64,000 bases of DNA from Dichetophora obliterata. Taxonomy: Eukaryota; Arthropoda; Insecta; Diptera; Sciomyzidae. Position numbers and translations under genes: made by a program. This document shows positions 11,886 through 22,989 of this stretch, one piece after another (position 1 is the first letter of the stretch; each line of letters begins with the position of its first letter). The stretch is taken from positions 34,169,819 through 34,233,818 of the forward strand of contig OY986439.1 in the NCBI GenBank assembly GCA_963920525.1, given 5' to 3'. Under the pieces are notes generated by a model. It was given only the letters and a program-made list of their open reading frames with translations, ran no database searches and was not told the DNA's origin.

Positions 11886-12190
11886 GATTCGCTGGAAAGA
11901 TATTCGCGAACGAATCGCCTAAAGGGTTTGTAAGCGATTCGCTGGGAAGCGCCGCCAACGAATTGCCGAGAGGGGTCTAAAGAGATTCGCCAGGAAGATT
12001 CGCGAATGATCGCCTAAAGGGTTCCTAAGCGATTCGCTGGGAAGAGTCTCAAATGAATCGCACTGAGAAGACCTTAGCGATTCGCGGGAAGAGTCGCATA
12101 CGAATCAGCAAAAGGAGTCTTAAGCAATTGGCCGACAAGAGTAGCAAACGAATCGCTAGGATTCCTCAGCGATTTGTTGTGAAGCGTCTT
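11886..12190 (+). repeat. 47-bp minisatellite with gcgattcgc motif, about 7 units
   Basis: The motif gattcgctgggaag or variants begins near 11886, 11936, 11984, 12031, 12079, 12126 and 12171, a spacing of 45-50 bp. Units also contain an inverted version (cgaatcgcc), so each unit can form a small hairpin. It is GC-richer than its surroundings. Units are diverged, so it is not a recent expansion. Confidence 0.85.
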
Positions 12191-13609
12191 TGTTAAACGT
12201 TACAAGTTGTTTTGGCATTCTTTGTCAAATTGGTCAACAAAAAAATCGACCACCGAAAATCGTGCTGATATAAATATTGTCAATTTCCATACAAAAAATT
12301 ATTTATTAAAGTTTTTTGATGATCTTATTTTTAGAAGAGAAGCATATAGAATAGTCTGCTTCATATTTCAACGATCTATTTTTAAAAAAAACCATCATCC
12401 AACGATCGCCGCAATGAGCGAAGAAAGATTTTGAAAATTTTTCTTGAATCGCGCATTCATCGCTTGGGCGATCGAAAAGCAATCTATCTTTCAAAGAAAC
12501 CTTGGGCGAATAGCAAGTGCTTTGCCAAATAAACTTCTCTTCCAATCGTCTTCCAAATGTTTGAAGGGTACGCGTTATCGTCATATGAAAAGTGTTTTTA
12601 GCTAAACACGAAAAACGCGATTCCCGTTGTGTGTTAAAAGCGCAACAGCTGAAATGAAAACAAAGTTAACGCCGGTTGCAAAGTTAACGCGCGTTATCGA
12701 CTTGCTATATTAGTTTCGGCTATTTCATGCTACCGAAAAGCTTATCTTGGTTATATTTATTTATTAAAAATTAATTATATTTTTCTATTTTATTGTTTAT
12801 TTTTAATATATAGTTTTAAGGCGCGTTTCCACAGTCAAAATTTGTTTATGCAATGTTGGATATTGCATATAAAAATTGTTTATACGCTCAAAGTTATTTT
12901 GGTAAGTTATTTTTGAAAGGCGAAAAACAAGAAAAGAACACAAGAGAAGGTGGAATAAAAAAAAAATTAAAAGAATAATGAAATGAAGCAGGCGCTTTCT
13001 CAATCAAGTTTATGTCATTGGGAAAGCGATATAAGTCGAAGTGTTCCTTCGCAATTCTGGTGAATATTTTTCTTCATTGTGAAGTCTCCTCCTTAAAATC
13101 CTTGGGTTTTTTCTCTACAGAAATCAATAAAATGAATGTTGAAGTCATAATAAAGTCATAATTATGTTCAATAAAGTCATTTATTTATGTTTGCTACCGT
13201 CTAGTACGTTGTTGACATTTATTTTTAATAAAATCTTTGTTTAAATGCTATGCAGCAACTACTTTCCAAAGGGCGAACAAGAATCACGATTTTGTGCGCA
13301 GTGAAGTGAAAAAGTGAAATCGTTAAATGAAAACTATTGTGAAAAGCTTTTTTCACTTCACTTTAACGCTAAACGGGATTTGACCCCATAGAGGCCTTAA
13401 AATTTAAAAAATATTATTCTTAAGTAGTAACTTTAAATGCATCAGTAACTTTAGTGCATCACTGCTTCTGTCAACTAACATTTTTTAATTTAGTTTTTGT
13501 TTGACATCCATTGAAAACAGATAGCCTCGTGAAGAAAATGAAAATGAAGTGAATTTCGTGTACTCATCAAGCATTCTTTTTTCAGTAAAAAAAAACCCAT
13601 CACTGAGTG
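12191..13609. other. Non-coding, nothing recognised
   Basis: AT-rich sequence with only short frames. Around 12655-12700 there is a repeated aaagttaacgc. I see no gene or clear element. Confidence 0.5.
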
Positions 13610-14045
13610 AGCACAATTGATGCTCAACGCTCAAGTCGGCCAAAAGAAGATCTTACGCCAGAAATTGTCGATAAATGAATGCTTGGAGAAGGAAAGTGCG
13701 TGAGCTATCTGAGGCTGTAGTCATCTTAACTGAGTACATCACATTTTACATTAATATTTTGAAGTGAGAAAGCTATCCGCGCGATGGGTTCCGCAATTGC
13801 TCACTCTCAACCATAAACGCAGCCGTGAGACCACTTCGATGTTCAACCGCAATCCGACGTTTTACAATCGTAGACGAAACATGGAGACATCAGTACATAA
13901 CACATCGGAGACCACGGAACAGTTAAGCTGTAGAATTCTCCGGGAGAACGTAACACATCACTCAATAAGTCCCGGGCCTGACTACGAGATGGCGCCTCAA
14001 ATAAACTCTTGCTATGATTTTTCAATAAGGTCAACTTTCAAATAA
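13610..14045 (+). pseudogene. mariner transposase fragment 1 (irritans-like), decayed
   Basis: Frames around 13680-13860 encode RRKVRELSEAV and then KLSARWVPQLLTLNHKRSR (13767 on). These correspond to the helix-turn-helix and linker segments of irritans-subfamily mariner transposases. The match continues as FNRNPTFYNR before it is lost to frameshifts near 13880. No catalytic core is recognisable. It is a 5' to middle fragment, followed directly by a second, different mariner relic. Confidence 0.75.
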
Positions 14046-14136
14046 ACGCAGTAAAAATTTCATTACACTTGGTTTGTTATTGACTATGTTACAGTGGTTA
14101 TAGTGAAGCTTCTTTTGTTTTATTTTAAAAACGATG

Positions 14137-14890
14137 GATTCAAAGCAACTTCATGTGTTGATTTAGCATTGCTATTTAATAGGAAAAAATACCGAGCAAG
14201 CCAGGAAATGGCAACGAAAATGTTATCCCAACTCTGCTCTATCAGAAACAACCATCAAACGCTGGTATGCTGACTTTAGTCGTGGCCATACAGGGTCTGG
14301 TCACCCAAATGAGGTAGTTGTTGAAAAAAACATCGAACAAATATTGAAAAGTATCCAGGGCAACCGAAAAACATATTGAAGATATCAGAGGGCAGTGGGT
14401 TTGACGTCATACATTAATATTTGGGATGCGAAAGCTCTTTTGCAAATGGGTGGAAAAAATTGGATACACAATTTTACCACGGAATTTAGTTGGCAGTCAG
14501 TTGAATGGCGTGCGACCTGCGTAATCCGCCCAAAGCGAACTATTATCCAGCAAAGCGCCTGCGATGGCGTCTGTTTTCTGGGTTGCGCATGGTATAATTT
14601 GTATTTATTACTTGAAACATGCATGCACGATAAAAAGTGACTGCGACATTCCGTTACTAGAGCGTTTGAAGTTCGAAATTGTGAAAAATACCTCGTTTGA
14701 CTACAAAAAGGTTTGTTTCACTAGGACAAGGCGCCATGTAACAAATCATTAAAAACTATGCTGATTATCACCTGTTTGCTGACTCGGAAAAATGTTCCGC
14801 GGTAAGAAAATTGTCTTGGATAATGAGTTGTTCGCCGAAACTCACATCTATTTTGAGGCCAAGGAAAAATCAAGTTTCAAGACAAGTCAA
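14137..14890 (+). pseudogene. mariner transposase fragment 2 (irritans-like), decayed
   Basis: The frame opens with MDSKQLHVLI (14133 on) and soon has a stop. It goes on through TIKRWYADFSRGHTGSGHP, the conserved N-terminal segment of irritans-like mariners. Further on are KNWIHNFTTEF (first catalytic region, with the expected Asp lost), MASVFWVAHGIICIYYL (14564 on, where families usually have a Phe-Trp-Asp) and ADYHLFADSEK (third catalytic region, about 14762). Several frameshifts and a deletion before the third motif are visible. Its own ends are not identified. Confidence 0.8.
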
Positions 14891-14899
14891 GTATCAAGC

Positions 14900-15859
14900 A
14901 GAGATCTGCAACGGATAGCTTTTTTGCGACTCTGAGTATATCCGAAAAAAATAAGTACAAAAACCTACTCACCCTAAGCGCACGCAACTCTACCCATATT
15001 CTCTTCTACGAAGCTAGAATGCGCCGGCTCAAATAAATATGAGTATCCTAAGTCATGAGTCGGATCGGGAAAGATCGGGTTTTTTCGGTTCATAAATACT
15101 TATGGTTGTTGTCGTCTTGCTGATACATATCCTACTTGCCGAAAAATACTCATAATCGACACAAGTAGCCGAATCACTCGGCTCATCTGCCACGGATATG
15201 AAAGAGAGCGCAGTAGATCGCAGCAGTAAATAGTGAGCGAGTTTTTTGTATTTGTTCTGTGCTATTTTTTCCTAAGCATATCTGAATAACAGATGTGTTA
15301 TTCTTGTGTTGCTTTTTGTTTTTATCTTGCACAGTGAAAGCTGCGCATGACATAACGTTGTTAAGGCTTAAAAATAATACGCAGTTTTGATAGTATCGTA
15401 AGTGTCATTCATTTTCTGCAATCAGCAATTATTATTAAATGTGTAAAGTATTTTTTTATTTTTCTGTAACCTTAAGTTACCAAATCACATGCGCATAATT
15501 TAAATTAAACTTCTATTGCACGTGTTTACGCACAAGAAGCAAACAGACACGTGCGCCGCACAGTGGTTGAGCCCCATACAAAAGTTGTCAATAAATAGAC
15601 GGACTCATCGTTAACCAATTAAATTTTGTGTATTATTTGGAATTTGCCTTATTAGAATAAACACAAAAATATTTTGAAATCCGCCCTCAATCACACCTAC
15701 CTCCCATACAACACAAATATTTAAAACGCCATCTTTTTTTTTTGTCTTAAACCAATACAAGAACCATTCTGTCAGAAATCTTCAATTTATATGGTTAAGC
15801 AAAACTTGCGCTTGATTCTAAGCCACTTCAAAAAATGCAAAATTTCAGCAAAAACTAAT
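14900..15859. other. Non-coding, nothing firm
   Basis: No coding region. The stretch 15040-15230 shares short words (accgaaaaaa, gagtatccg-like) in inverted orientation with 17490-17670. This may be the remains of a TIR element, but it is too degraded to call. Confidence 0.4.
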
Positions 15860-16138
15860 CAAAATGTGCTATTCCAATATAATAACTAAGCAAATATTTG
15901 CTTGAATTAAGTAAACATTTGCTATTCCCATTTATAATAACTTAACAAATTTTTGCTGATATTAAGTAAAAATTTGAATTAAATCAAAATTTTGCTTTTT
16001 CCTAAATAAACGAGGAGTGATTGCAATTTAGCAATCTTTTTCTTAAATCACATTGCGATTCAGCAAAGTTTTGCTGATTTGTTTTTAAGCAAAACATTTG
16101 CTTGATTCAAGCAAATTAATTTTCTCCGTGTACGTATT
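15860..16138. repeat. AT-rich repeat with caagcaaa words ending in tctccgtgtac
   Basis: Repeated short words (aagcaaa, tttgctt, gattcaagcaaa) fill this stretch, and it ends in ttttctccgtgtac. The same words and the same ending (tttctctccgtgtat at 22960) recur at 21480-21665 and 22610-22965. It therefore belongs to a dispersed family, probably a non-autonomous element. The left end is not defined. Confidence 0.5.
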
Positions 16139-17692
16139 CTAATTCTGTTGTTTAGAATCAAAGAATATATATTTCACTTTCAGCTAATTGAAGATGTTTG
16201 AAGAACATTTCTTGACAAGGGAATTTGAAGATTTAAATAGTTTTGAAAGCCTTTTATTGCGAAATTCATTAAAATGTTTCATAGTAGGCTATAAGATAAT
16301 GTGAATTAATTTTACTTTATACATATCACATTACTGTTTTACTAATTTAATTTAGTTGTAATTATTTAAAAAAATATTTAATATATATTAACATAGCAAA
16401 TAAATAGACTGAGAAACACACTATAGAATACTTAAGTACTCTGCAAATACATAGTATTGCAAAATAAGAATAATAACATTTTAAAGCATTTATCGTATTT
16501 AGTAAGTAAATGCTTTCACTATTTACATTGAAAATTTAACGATTTTAAATAAAAAAATATACTTATATATTAATATGCCGCACTTTCGTAAGAAGTGATC
16601 GTAAAAAAAAAATGCCTAAAATCATACTAAAGAAAATGACTATAGTAATAAACCTTGAGACTAAACACATCTATATTTTCTTCTAAACGCATTTACCAAA
16701 TGTTGTTCAAGGACGCAAAAATTTCTGTCTGTTTTTTTTAATCGCTCAACTTAAAGTCCAATAAAAGCATTTCTTTATTTAAAATATCGTCAGCATCCAT
16801 AGATCATTATGTTTTATTCTGCAAAAAAATAAATTTACGTTTTTTTGTCATATCAACTTTGCTTAAGAAATTTATTGCAAAAATAAAAAAAAATATTTCA
16901 AGAATGCAAAAAACTTTTTCAATAATGCTTTGTGTACTTAAAAAAACCAGAGTGCAATTAGTTTTCTCAATTGTCTGTAATAACTCTTGAAAAATATCAA
17001 TATTTTACGAAATTTTTTCAACATTTTTACATCAATCGTATTTTAAGGCGTCTACACAGAAAACCTATATTTCTGATAAATATTTTGGAATCATGCGAGT
17101 TAGAATATTCTTAAACAATGCAGAGAAAAAAAAAATCACAAAAAGAGATCATCAGCTTTGGTATTTATTTCCAACTTTTAACCACTGTGCGCCGCCCTTT
17201 TGGTTTTGTTTTAGTTTTGTTTATGTCTAACAAACCCAAATCACAAGCGTTGTTATTGTTTTTTTTTCTCCATAGAGTGCAACAATAAAATACCAAAAAC
17301 TCGTTTTCGAGAAAAAACAAACAAAAAATGAGAGCTCACATGGCCTGCAGACAAATACTTACGAAAAGTGCATATGCAAAAAAAAAAAAACTATTTAACG
17401 CTAAGAGACGTTGGCAGAGAAGAAGCAGTACTCAGAGTACACTCAAAATACATTCGGATCGAGCGCTTTTGTAATAAACTGACTGAACGCACTCATTGAA
17501 AACGGCTCGAAGTGGATCGGATCACGCCGCTCTCGGATATGAGAATGTACTTATAACCGAAAAAATGCTAATGAGCCGAATGCCTATAAGTATTTTACAC
17601 ATATTATAAAGTATGGATAGAGTTCAGAACAGCACGACACTCGGGTATGATTTGAGTATCCGAATTCGCTCACTTTTGATGAAATTCTTTTT
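16139..17692. other. Non-coding, nothing recognised
   Basis: Very AT-rich, with long A and T runs and no convincing open frame. Confidence 0.5.
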
Positions 17693-17860
17693 AAACTAAC
17701 TTTGACCTTAAGCTCGATAAACGATTTTAAACTGTCAAACAACTAGAATTTGTATTTAAAATCAAGTATGATTTAAACTATCAAACATTTAGAATTTGTA
17801 TTTAAATCATATAAAGTCAACATAATAAATATAGAGGTCATTTAGAAAAAACTTTAATCA
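17693..17860 (+). repeat. Tc1-relic-related dispersed repeat, copy 1
   Basis: Shares with 18269-18396 an almost identical block from actttgaccttaagctcgat to catataaagtcaacat. The inner part (gatttaaactatcaaacatt to catataaagtcaacat) is also the reverse complement of the 3' end of the Tc1-like relic at about 27163-27215. It is likely an end fragment or MITE of that family. Confidence 0.8.
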
Positions 17861-18221
17861 AATGGTAGAGCTCGACCAAACGGAAACAGCTGAAAACAAA
17901 ATCAGCAAAAATTCTAAAAACAACTTCAGTAAACATGCTTTGTTAGTGCAGACTTCCAGCAGGCTGTTGGACTACATATAATAACATAAGCATAGAAACT
18001 AAAGTAAAACAGAAATACAACAACAAATGTGACATTATGAAATTGAGAAAAAAATGAGAAATTGAAGCTTCAAAATCTCATCGCCCCGATGGTGCAGTGC
18101 GTCAACGCGCTTGCACGGGCAATCGCAAAGATTTCTGATGACGCGTTTAGCACCGCAGAAATTGTACAATAAAATCAATTGCTAGTGGTTTTTTTTTTTC
18201 CTTTCATATTGAAAAACTTTG

Positions 18222-18400
18222 TTGTTGTTGTTGTTTCTTTGGAAAAATTCGTTAGAACAATTAATTGTTCTAACTTTGACCTTAAGCTCGATAAACGATT
18301 TTAAACTGTCAAACAACTAGAATTTGTATTTAAAATCAAGTATGATTTAAACTATCAAACATTTAGAATTTGTATTTAAATCATATAAAGTCAACATTCT
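18222..18400 (+). repeat. Tc1-relic-related dispersed repeat, copy 2
   Basis: Begins with gttgttgttgtttcttt and gttagaacaattaattgttc, then the same 130-bp block as copy 1. It matches 37258-37440 over its full length, including the palindromic aacaattaattgtt. Confidence 0.82.
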
Positions 18401-18664
18401 TTTTAAACAAAATAAAACATACTACTTTAATAGAAGTAATGAAAACAAAAGTTTTCAGTCTTTGTTTTTTACAAAACTTTTACCTTTTTATTTATTATTT
18501 TTACTTAATAACTGCATCTCAAAATTTTTGTCGAGCAACCTGCTTCGTTAGTTTTGCTGAAAATCGTAATTTTAGGCATACAAATGAAAAATCGTCACGT
18601 CATAATTAGTGCCAAAAATAGACAAAATGACGATAAATCGTCAATGTTCATAACACTGATTACT

Positions 18665-18770
18665 ATCAAAAGTGAGCGCGCTCATTTTTGTATAAAAGTG
18701 AGCGCGCTCAAAAAGTGAGCTGCTCAAAATATGAGCCGCTCACTTTTTTCACAAAAAGCGAGCTATTAAC
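18665..18770. repeat. Cluster of gagcgcgctc-type palindromes
   Basis: Two copies of agtgagcgcgctca (about 18671 and 18697) are followed by agtgagctgctca and atgagccgctcact. That is four related dyads in about 100 bp in otherwise AT-rich DNA. It could be a degenerate short tandem repeat or a protein-binding cluster; the function is unknown. Confidence 0.65.
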
Positions 18771-18880
18771 AGCCTTGATAAAGAATAAATTTTGCAAACA
18801 AATGTTTTTTCCTACTTGGGACCGGGACTTATTGAGCGATGTGTTGAAACGCTAAGAAAGGTTTGTCGGCCAACAAGGTC

Positions 18881-19335
18881 ATGGCGACAGTTTTTTGAGA
18901 TGCCTGCGGATTCATTCACAAAGATTTCCTTGAAAAAGGTAAAACGATTAACGGTGAATGTTATTCACAGCTGTTGGACTGATTTGACATGGATTTGAAG
19001 CAAATAATGACAGCATTTGGCGAAGAAAAATTGCTCTTACTTTATGACAATTCCATGTAGTTGCCATGGAAAAAATCCATAATTTGGGCTGAAAATTGCT
19101 GCCCCGTGCACTATATTATCGAGATTTCGCCTCGTGAGACTATTTACTATTTCCAAACCTGAAAAAATGGCTCGGCGGTAAGAGATTTGGGTCAAATGAA
19201 CTGGTCATCACTGAAACATATGCCTATTTTGAAAACCTTGATAAACCTATTGTTTGAAAGAATAAAAAAATTGGAAAAACGCTAGAGTAAATGTGTCGAG
19301 CTAAAAGGAGACTATGTTGAGAAAAACCTTTTATT
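18881..19335 (+). pseudogene. mariner transposase fragment 3 (irritans-like), C-terminal half
   Basis: From 18881 the frame reads MATVF, a TGA where family members have Trp, then DACGFIHKDFLEKGKTINGE. This is the second-catalytic-region block of irritans-like mariners. After frameshifts, the third region appears as DYLLFPNLKKWLGGKRFGS (about 19140-19195) and then ETYAYFENLDK. The 5' half is missing. This is a third separate mariner relic within 6 kb, distinct from the first two in sequence. Confidence 0.82.
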
Positions 19336-19339
19336 CAAA

Positions 19340-21479
19340 AACTCACTGACTTATCAAATTGCCTCGTTCAAAACAACAAAGCAAATTGCATGCTTGATTT
19401 ATTGAAAAACTAAAAAAAAAAAACAGGATTGAGGGAATTTTATTGAACTTTTCAAAGTTCCTTAAAAGAAAATTTTCCGCCAGGTTTTAAAATCAAAATT
19501 AAAATTAGTTATGCACACTTGGCTGGCCAAAATAATGCTTTTAAAAACGGTCCTGTGTTGTTCTTTTTCTGCCCCCCTCCCCCCACCCCCCACCCACGAA
19601 AGCTGCTTACCCAGCTTCTGTTCATCTTCCTCATAGCTTTATGCAAATAAATAGCAAATCTGGCCTTTTCTTCAGCTACCATTTCGACCTTTTCTTAAGC
19701 CTTTTAATTTAAAGCAGTTATTTTTAAACTTTTACCGCACTATCCTGCACTTTCTTAGGGTGTCCTTTCCACAAGCAGGTTTCAATATTAAGCCAAGATA
19801 AACAGAGCACTATGCTGACTACTTTCGTTATTTTCACTGTTCTGACCCAACCGCATAATCACGCCGCATATCCTTGCATTTGATGCGCTCCTGCTTGTGC
19901 ATATACAATGTTTTGCCCTCTTTTATTTTCTTAAAGCTTAAAATGTCTTTAGGCCATAAAATGGTATGAATTTTGTTGCGCGCTTCTTGGTTTGATCCTT
20001 TGGTTTTTATTTTTTTTTGTGCTACTTGCTTATTGTGTCATGCTGTGTGTTTGTGTGCTCGTTCGTGTTTGTTTGAGTTTGTTTGTGTTGCTTACCTTTG
20101 CTGCGCCGTTGCTCTGCTGCTATGCGTTTTAGTGCCCGCCGCTTCCTTGCACAATTTATGGGCTCCTTATTTCTCAAGCGTATCTTTTGTATCTATACCG
20201 TTTTATTTGCAGCGCGTGTTTGTTTCCTTATTATATTCGCCAAGCAAATATAAACAAATCATAAAAAAAACAATCTGGCATCACTTTTATTTTTTATTTG
20301 CTGGCTTGAAAATAAAAATGTGCTTAGGATATGCTTTGCTGCTGCTATCTTATTATATTTAGTTTTTATTTTCCTTGATATTTTATGTTTTTGTGATTTT
20401 ATTTTGCTGTTTTTGCTGGTCCTATTTATTTGCTTAGTTCTGCTGTCGTCGTTGGCTTGCTAAAGTTGTCTTGCTGCTGGTTCCTGCAGTAATTCATGTT
20501 TTGTGGTGCATTACAGCATTGCAAAGGATAATGCAAAGTATGATGTAAAGAAATTGTTAGTGGCTTTATTTTTGAGATTTTTGCTCGAGCTTGCGGAAAG
20601 TATTTAAAATTTTATAAAATATATTTTCAAGTTTTTTTTACCAACATTCTGAAAACTATTCAGTCAATATTTAAAAAAAAAAGAAAATCGCAACTTCTTC
20701 TTTCCACTTGGCAAGCACCTCTGTTCGTGTCCTTAAAAAGCCTTTACAAAATTTGTGTTTTTCCAAAGATCTGCCAACACTTTCGGCATATATCTTTTGC
20801 AACAATACCTGCAAAGCATTACTTTGGCTTGCTGAGCTTTAAATACTTCTGCTAGCGCTGATACTTGCTGCTTGCTTATTGTAGATTATAAAAACTTTGG
20901 ATTACACTGTTCGACAGTTTTGAACTTTTACACAGTTATAGATTTTGATCAACTGAATTTGGATTGAACAAAAATTATTCGTGTATCGACTTTTTCAAGA
21001 TAACGTCAAAGTTATTTTTAATATAGGTTTAAAAATACTCTAAATTTACCAATATGTATGAGTTGTGCTGAGTAAGGTAGAGGGTTGTGCGCAAATCTTC
21101 AAGAAGAGAGAAGATGTGTCTTTTCTATTGACTCATTGCTTCTCATTGCGAAAAAATTGTTGTCGTGCACTTTAGTGAGAGTCTCACGGGTAACTTTGTA
21201 TAAATTCACGCAGATGTCTAGCGCACGGAGAAAAAAAAAGAAAACAAAATTTTAAATATACTAAAATATTTTTAAATAATCGACTGTAAAGTTTTTAAAA
21301 AAATTATTTTTGTATGTAGAAATGGAATTCAACACGGAAACTTTTACATATAGGTTCGACATTTTATAAGAAATAACCCAAAGCTCTTCTGTGGTTGTTG
21401 GCAATGCATTGAGTAATGTATCGAGCGTAAAAAATAGATTTCTAAGATCATGTGGCTTATCACGTTATTGCAATAAGCC
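19340..21479. other. Non-coding; C-rich tract and T-rich frames only
   Basis: There is a C-rich tract near 19570-19596. The 129-residue frame at 19973-20362 is a T-rich artefact. The stretch 19600-20900 is less A-rich and could be unique host DNA, but nothing identifies a gene. Confidence 0.45.
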
Positions 21480-21701
21480 CTTCACATTAACCAAAAAGAT
21501 GTTTAATTCAAGAAACATTTGCTTAAAGCTCTAGAATATTTTTTCCAAATTCAAGTCTGATATTTGCTTGAAATGAAAAAAAAATTTGCTTGATTCAAGT
21601 GAACAATTTACTGAAAACTAGAATAATTTGCTTGATTTGAGCAATTTCTTTCCTTGATATATTGTTTTTAATCACATTTCAGCTTAGCGCCAAATAAGTT
21701 C

Positions 21702-22015
21702 ATAAAGGAACAGGTTGCTTACAACTCTTTGGGGAGTACAACACTTGTCAAGATAGCTTTGGCTGAGTTCAGACGAGAAGCAAATACTTGAATGAATCCA
21801 AATTTTGATATTGTTTTTCTAGTTAAAAAGTTTTTAAAAGTACAAAGTTAAAAGTTGAAGTTAAAAAGTTTTTTAACTGCAAAAAAAAAAAACATCAAAA
21901 TTTGGATTCATTCAAGTATTTGCTTCTCGTCTGAACTCAGCCAAAGTTATCTTGACAAGTGTGCACTCGTGTTGTACTCCCAAAAGAGTTGTAAGCGGCA
22001 GTAGCTTGTTTCTGT
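21702..22015. repeat. Foldback element, arms about 105 bp, loop about 60 bp
   Basis: The arm at 21706-21815 (ttgcttacaactctttgggg through aatttggattcattcaag on the other strand) is matched in reverse by 21895-22010. The pairing includes ggctgagttcagacgagaag exactly. The loop is A/T runs. One arm carries a small insertion (gtgcactc). It is a MITE-like palindrome with no coding content. Confidence 0.88.
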
Positions 22016-22139
22016 AACTATTGCGACAAATAGTCACTTTTTCTGATGTCACAGTATATCATTTCAAAATATTCACTTTTGCGAAAACTCGTGTGAAATA
22101 GTGGTCCGTGATGAAAAAGATAGAGAGATCACATGAAAG

Positions 22140-22620
22140 TAAAACAATGAATCGAACCAATTGATTCATCTAATGAAAGAACCCACTTTTTTCCCTCAAA
22201 GTTATATGCATAGTCATAATATCCTTGACATTTTTCTGACTTCGCATCATGAAAAATATGGCGTGAGTGTCAACGCACCTCTTGGTAACTCGTACCATTG
22301 TACCATCTCAGGTGTTTTTTCATATTCTAACTCCAGCACCTCTATGCCTAAAGCCCCGAAGTCAACGTGAACTGCGTTATATACTTTTTATCGCATCCTT
22401 AATTGGAAATTATGTTTCGCTGATAGAATTGTGAATGCCGCTGCTGTCATAGTACAAAAAATCAGTTTATTAGGTATGCGCTCTTTCATTCCCCATAAGA
22501 TTATAAGCATAACACCAAAAGATCACTCATGGTTTAATGAAACTTGCAGGATTGCAGGCAAAATTTTTTATACTATTTTGCAAAGGCAAAAGTTAAAAAA
22601 GAGACTTCTTCCGTAAGTTG
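22140..22620 (+). pseudogene. LINE endonuclease fragment (Jockey/CR1-like), decayed
   Basis: The frame at about 22143-22360 encodes NILDIFLTSHHEKYGVS and APLGNSYHCTIS. This is the C-terminal end of an APE-type endonuclease, where the family has a Ser-Asp-His triplet; here it reads Ser-Tyr-His. After frame changes, 22432-22616 gives GMRSFIPHKIISITPKDHSW and FNETCR, the linker that follows the endonuclease in insect LINEs. No reverse transcriptase follows. It is a truncated, inactive insertion on the plus strand. Confidence 0.72.
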
Positions 22621-22624
22621 ATAA

Positions 22625-22965
22625 CAATTTGCTTGATTCAAGTGAACAATTTTATTAGTAATTAATGAAATGTTTTCAATTGTGTTATTTATTCAATAAT
22701 ATTTTTAGTAAAGAACTCTTAAATTAAGAAAATATTGTCCTCATGTAAGTCTTGTTCCAGCTTTTAGAATTAAGTATTTTATTCTTGGTTCAAGCTATCA
22801 CCGATTTTATTCAATTTTAGAAATAAATGCTCATTATAAAATTTATTTTCTTATCTTCAGTCCTTAATGCTTGATTTGAGCAAATGAGGCTTAATTTTTG
22901 TTTATTTTTAAATCGAGCAAAATATTTGCTTAATATAAGCAAACTATTTCTCTCCGTGTATTTAC
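22625..22965. repeat. AT-rich caagcaaa repeat, second stretch
   Basis: Shares gcttgattcaagtgaacaat with 21590-21610 and ends tttctctccgtgtat. It is related to 15860-16138. The LINE fragment and the foldback element lie between this and 21480, and acggagaaaa occurs at 21226 in opposite orientation, so a larger host element of about 1.7 kb is possible. Confidence 0.45.
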
Positions 22966-22989
22966 GTTCTTAACAAATGTTTTGTCCAA

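Noticed and set aside
14990..17690. Large TIR element suggested by inverted accgaaaaaa and gagtatccg words
   Set aside because: Similarity is limited to short words with many gaps; no end or target duplication could be fixed.
18068..18150. Possible tRNA-like sequence (gatggtgcagtgcgtcaacg)
   Set aside because: An A-box-like start is present but no convincing B-box follows at the right distance.
19973..20362. 129-codon plus-strand frame
   Set aside because: It is a T-rich, Cys/Leu/Phe-rich translation of low-complexity DNA with no domain, no start context and no partner; most likely chance.
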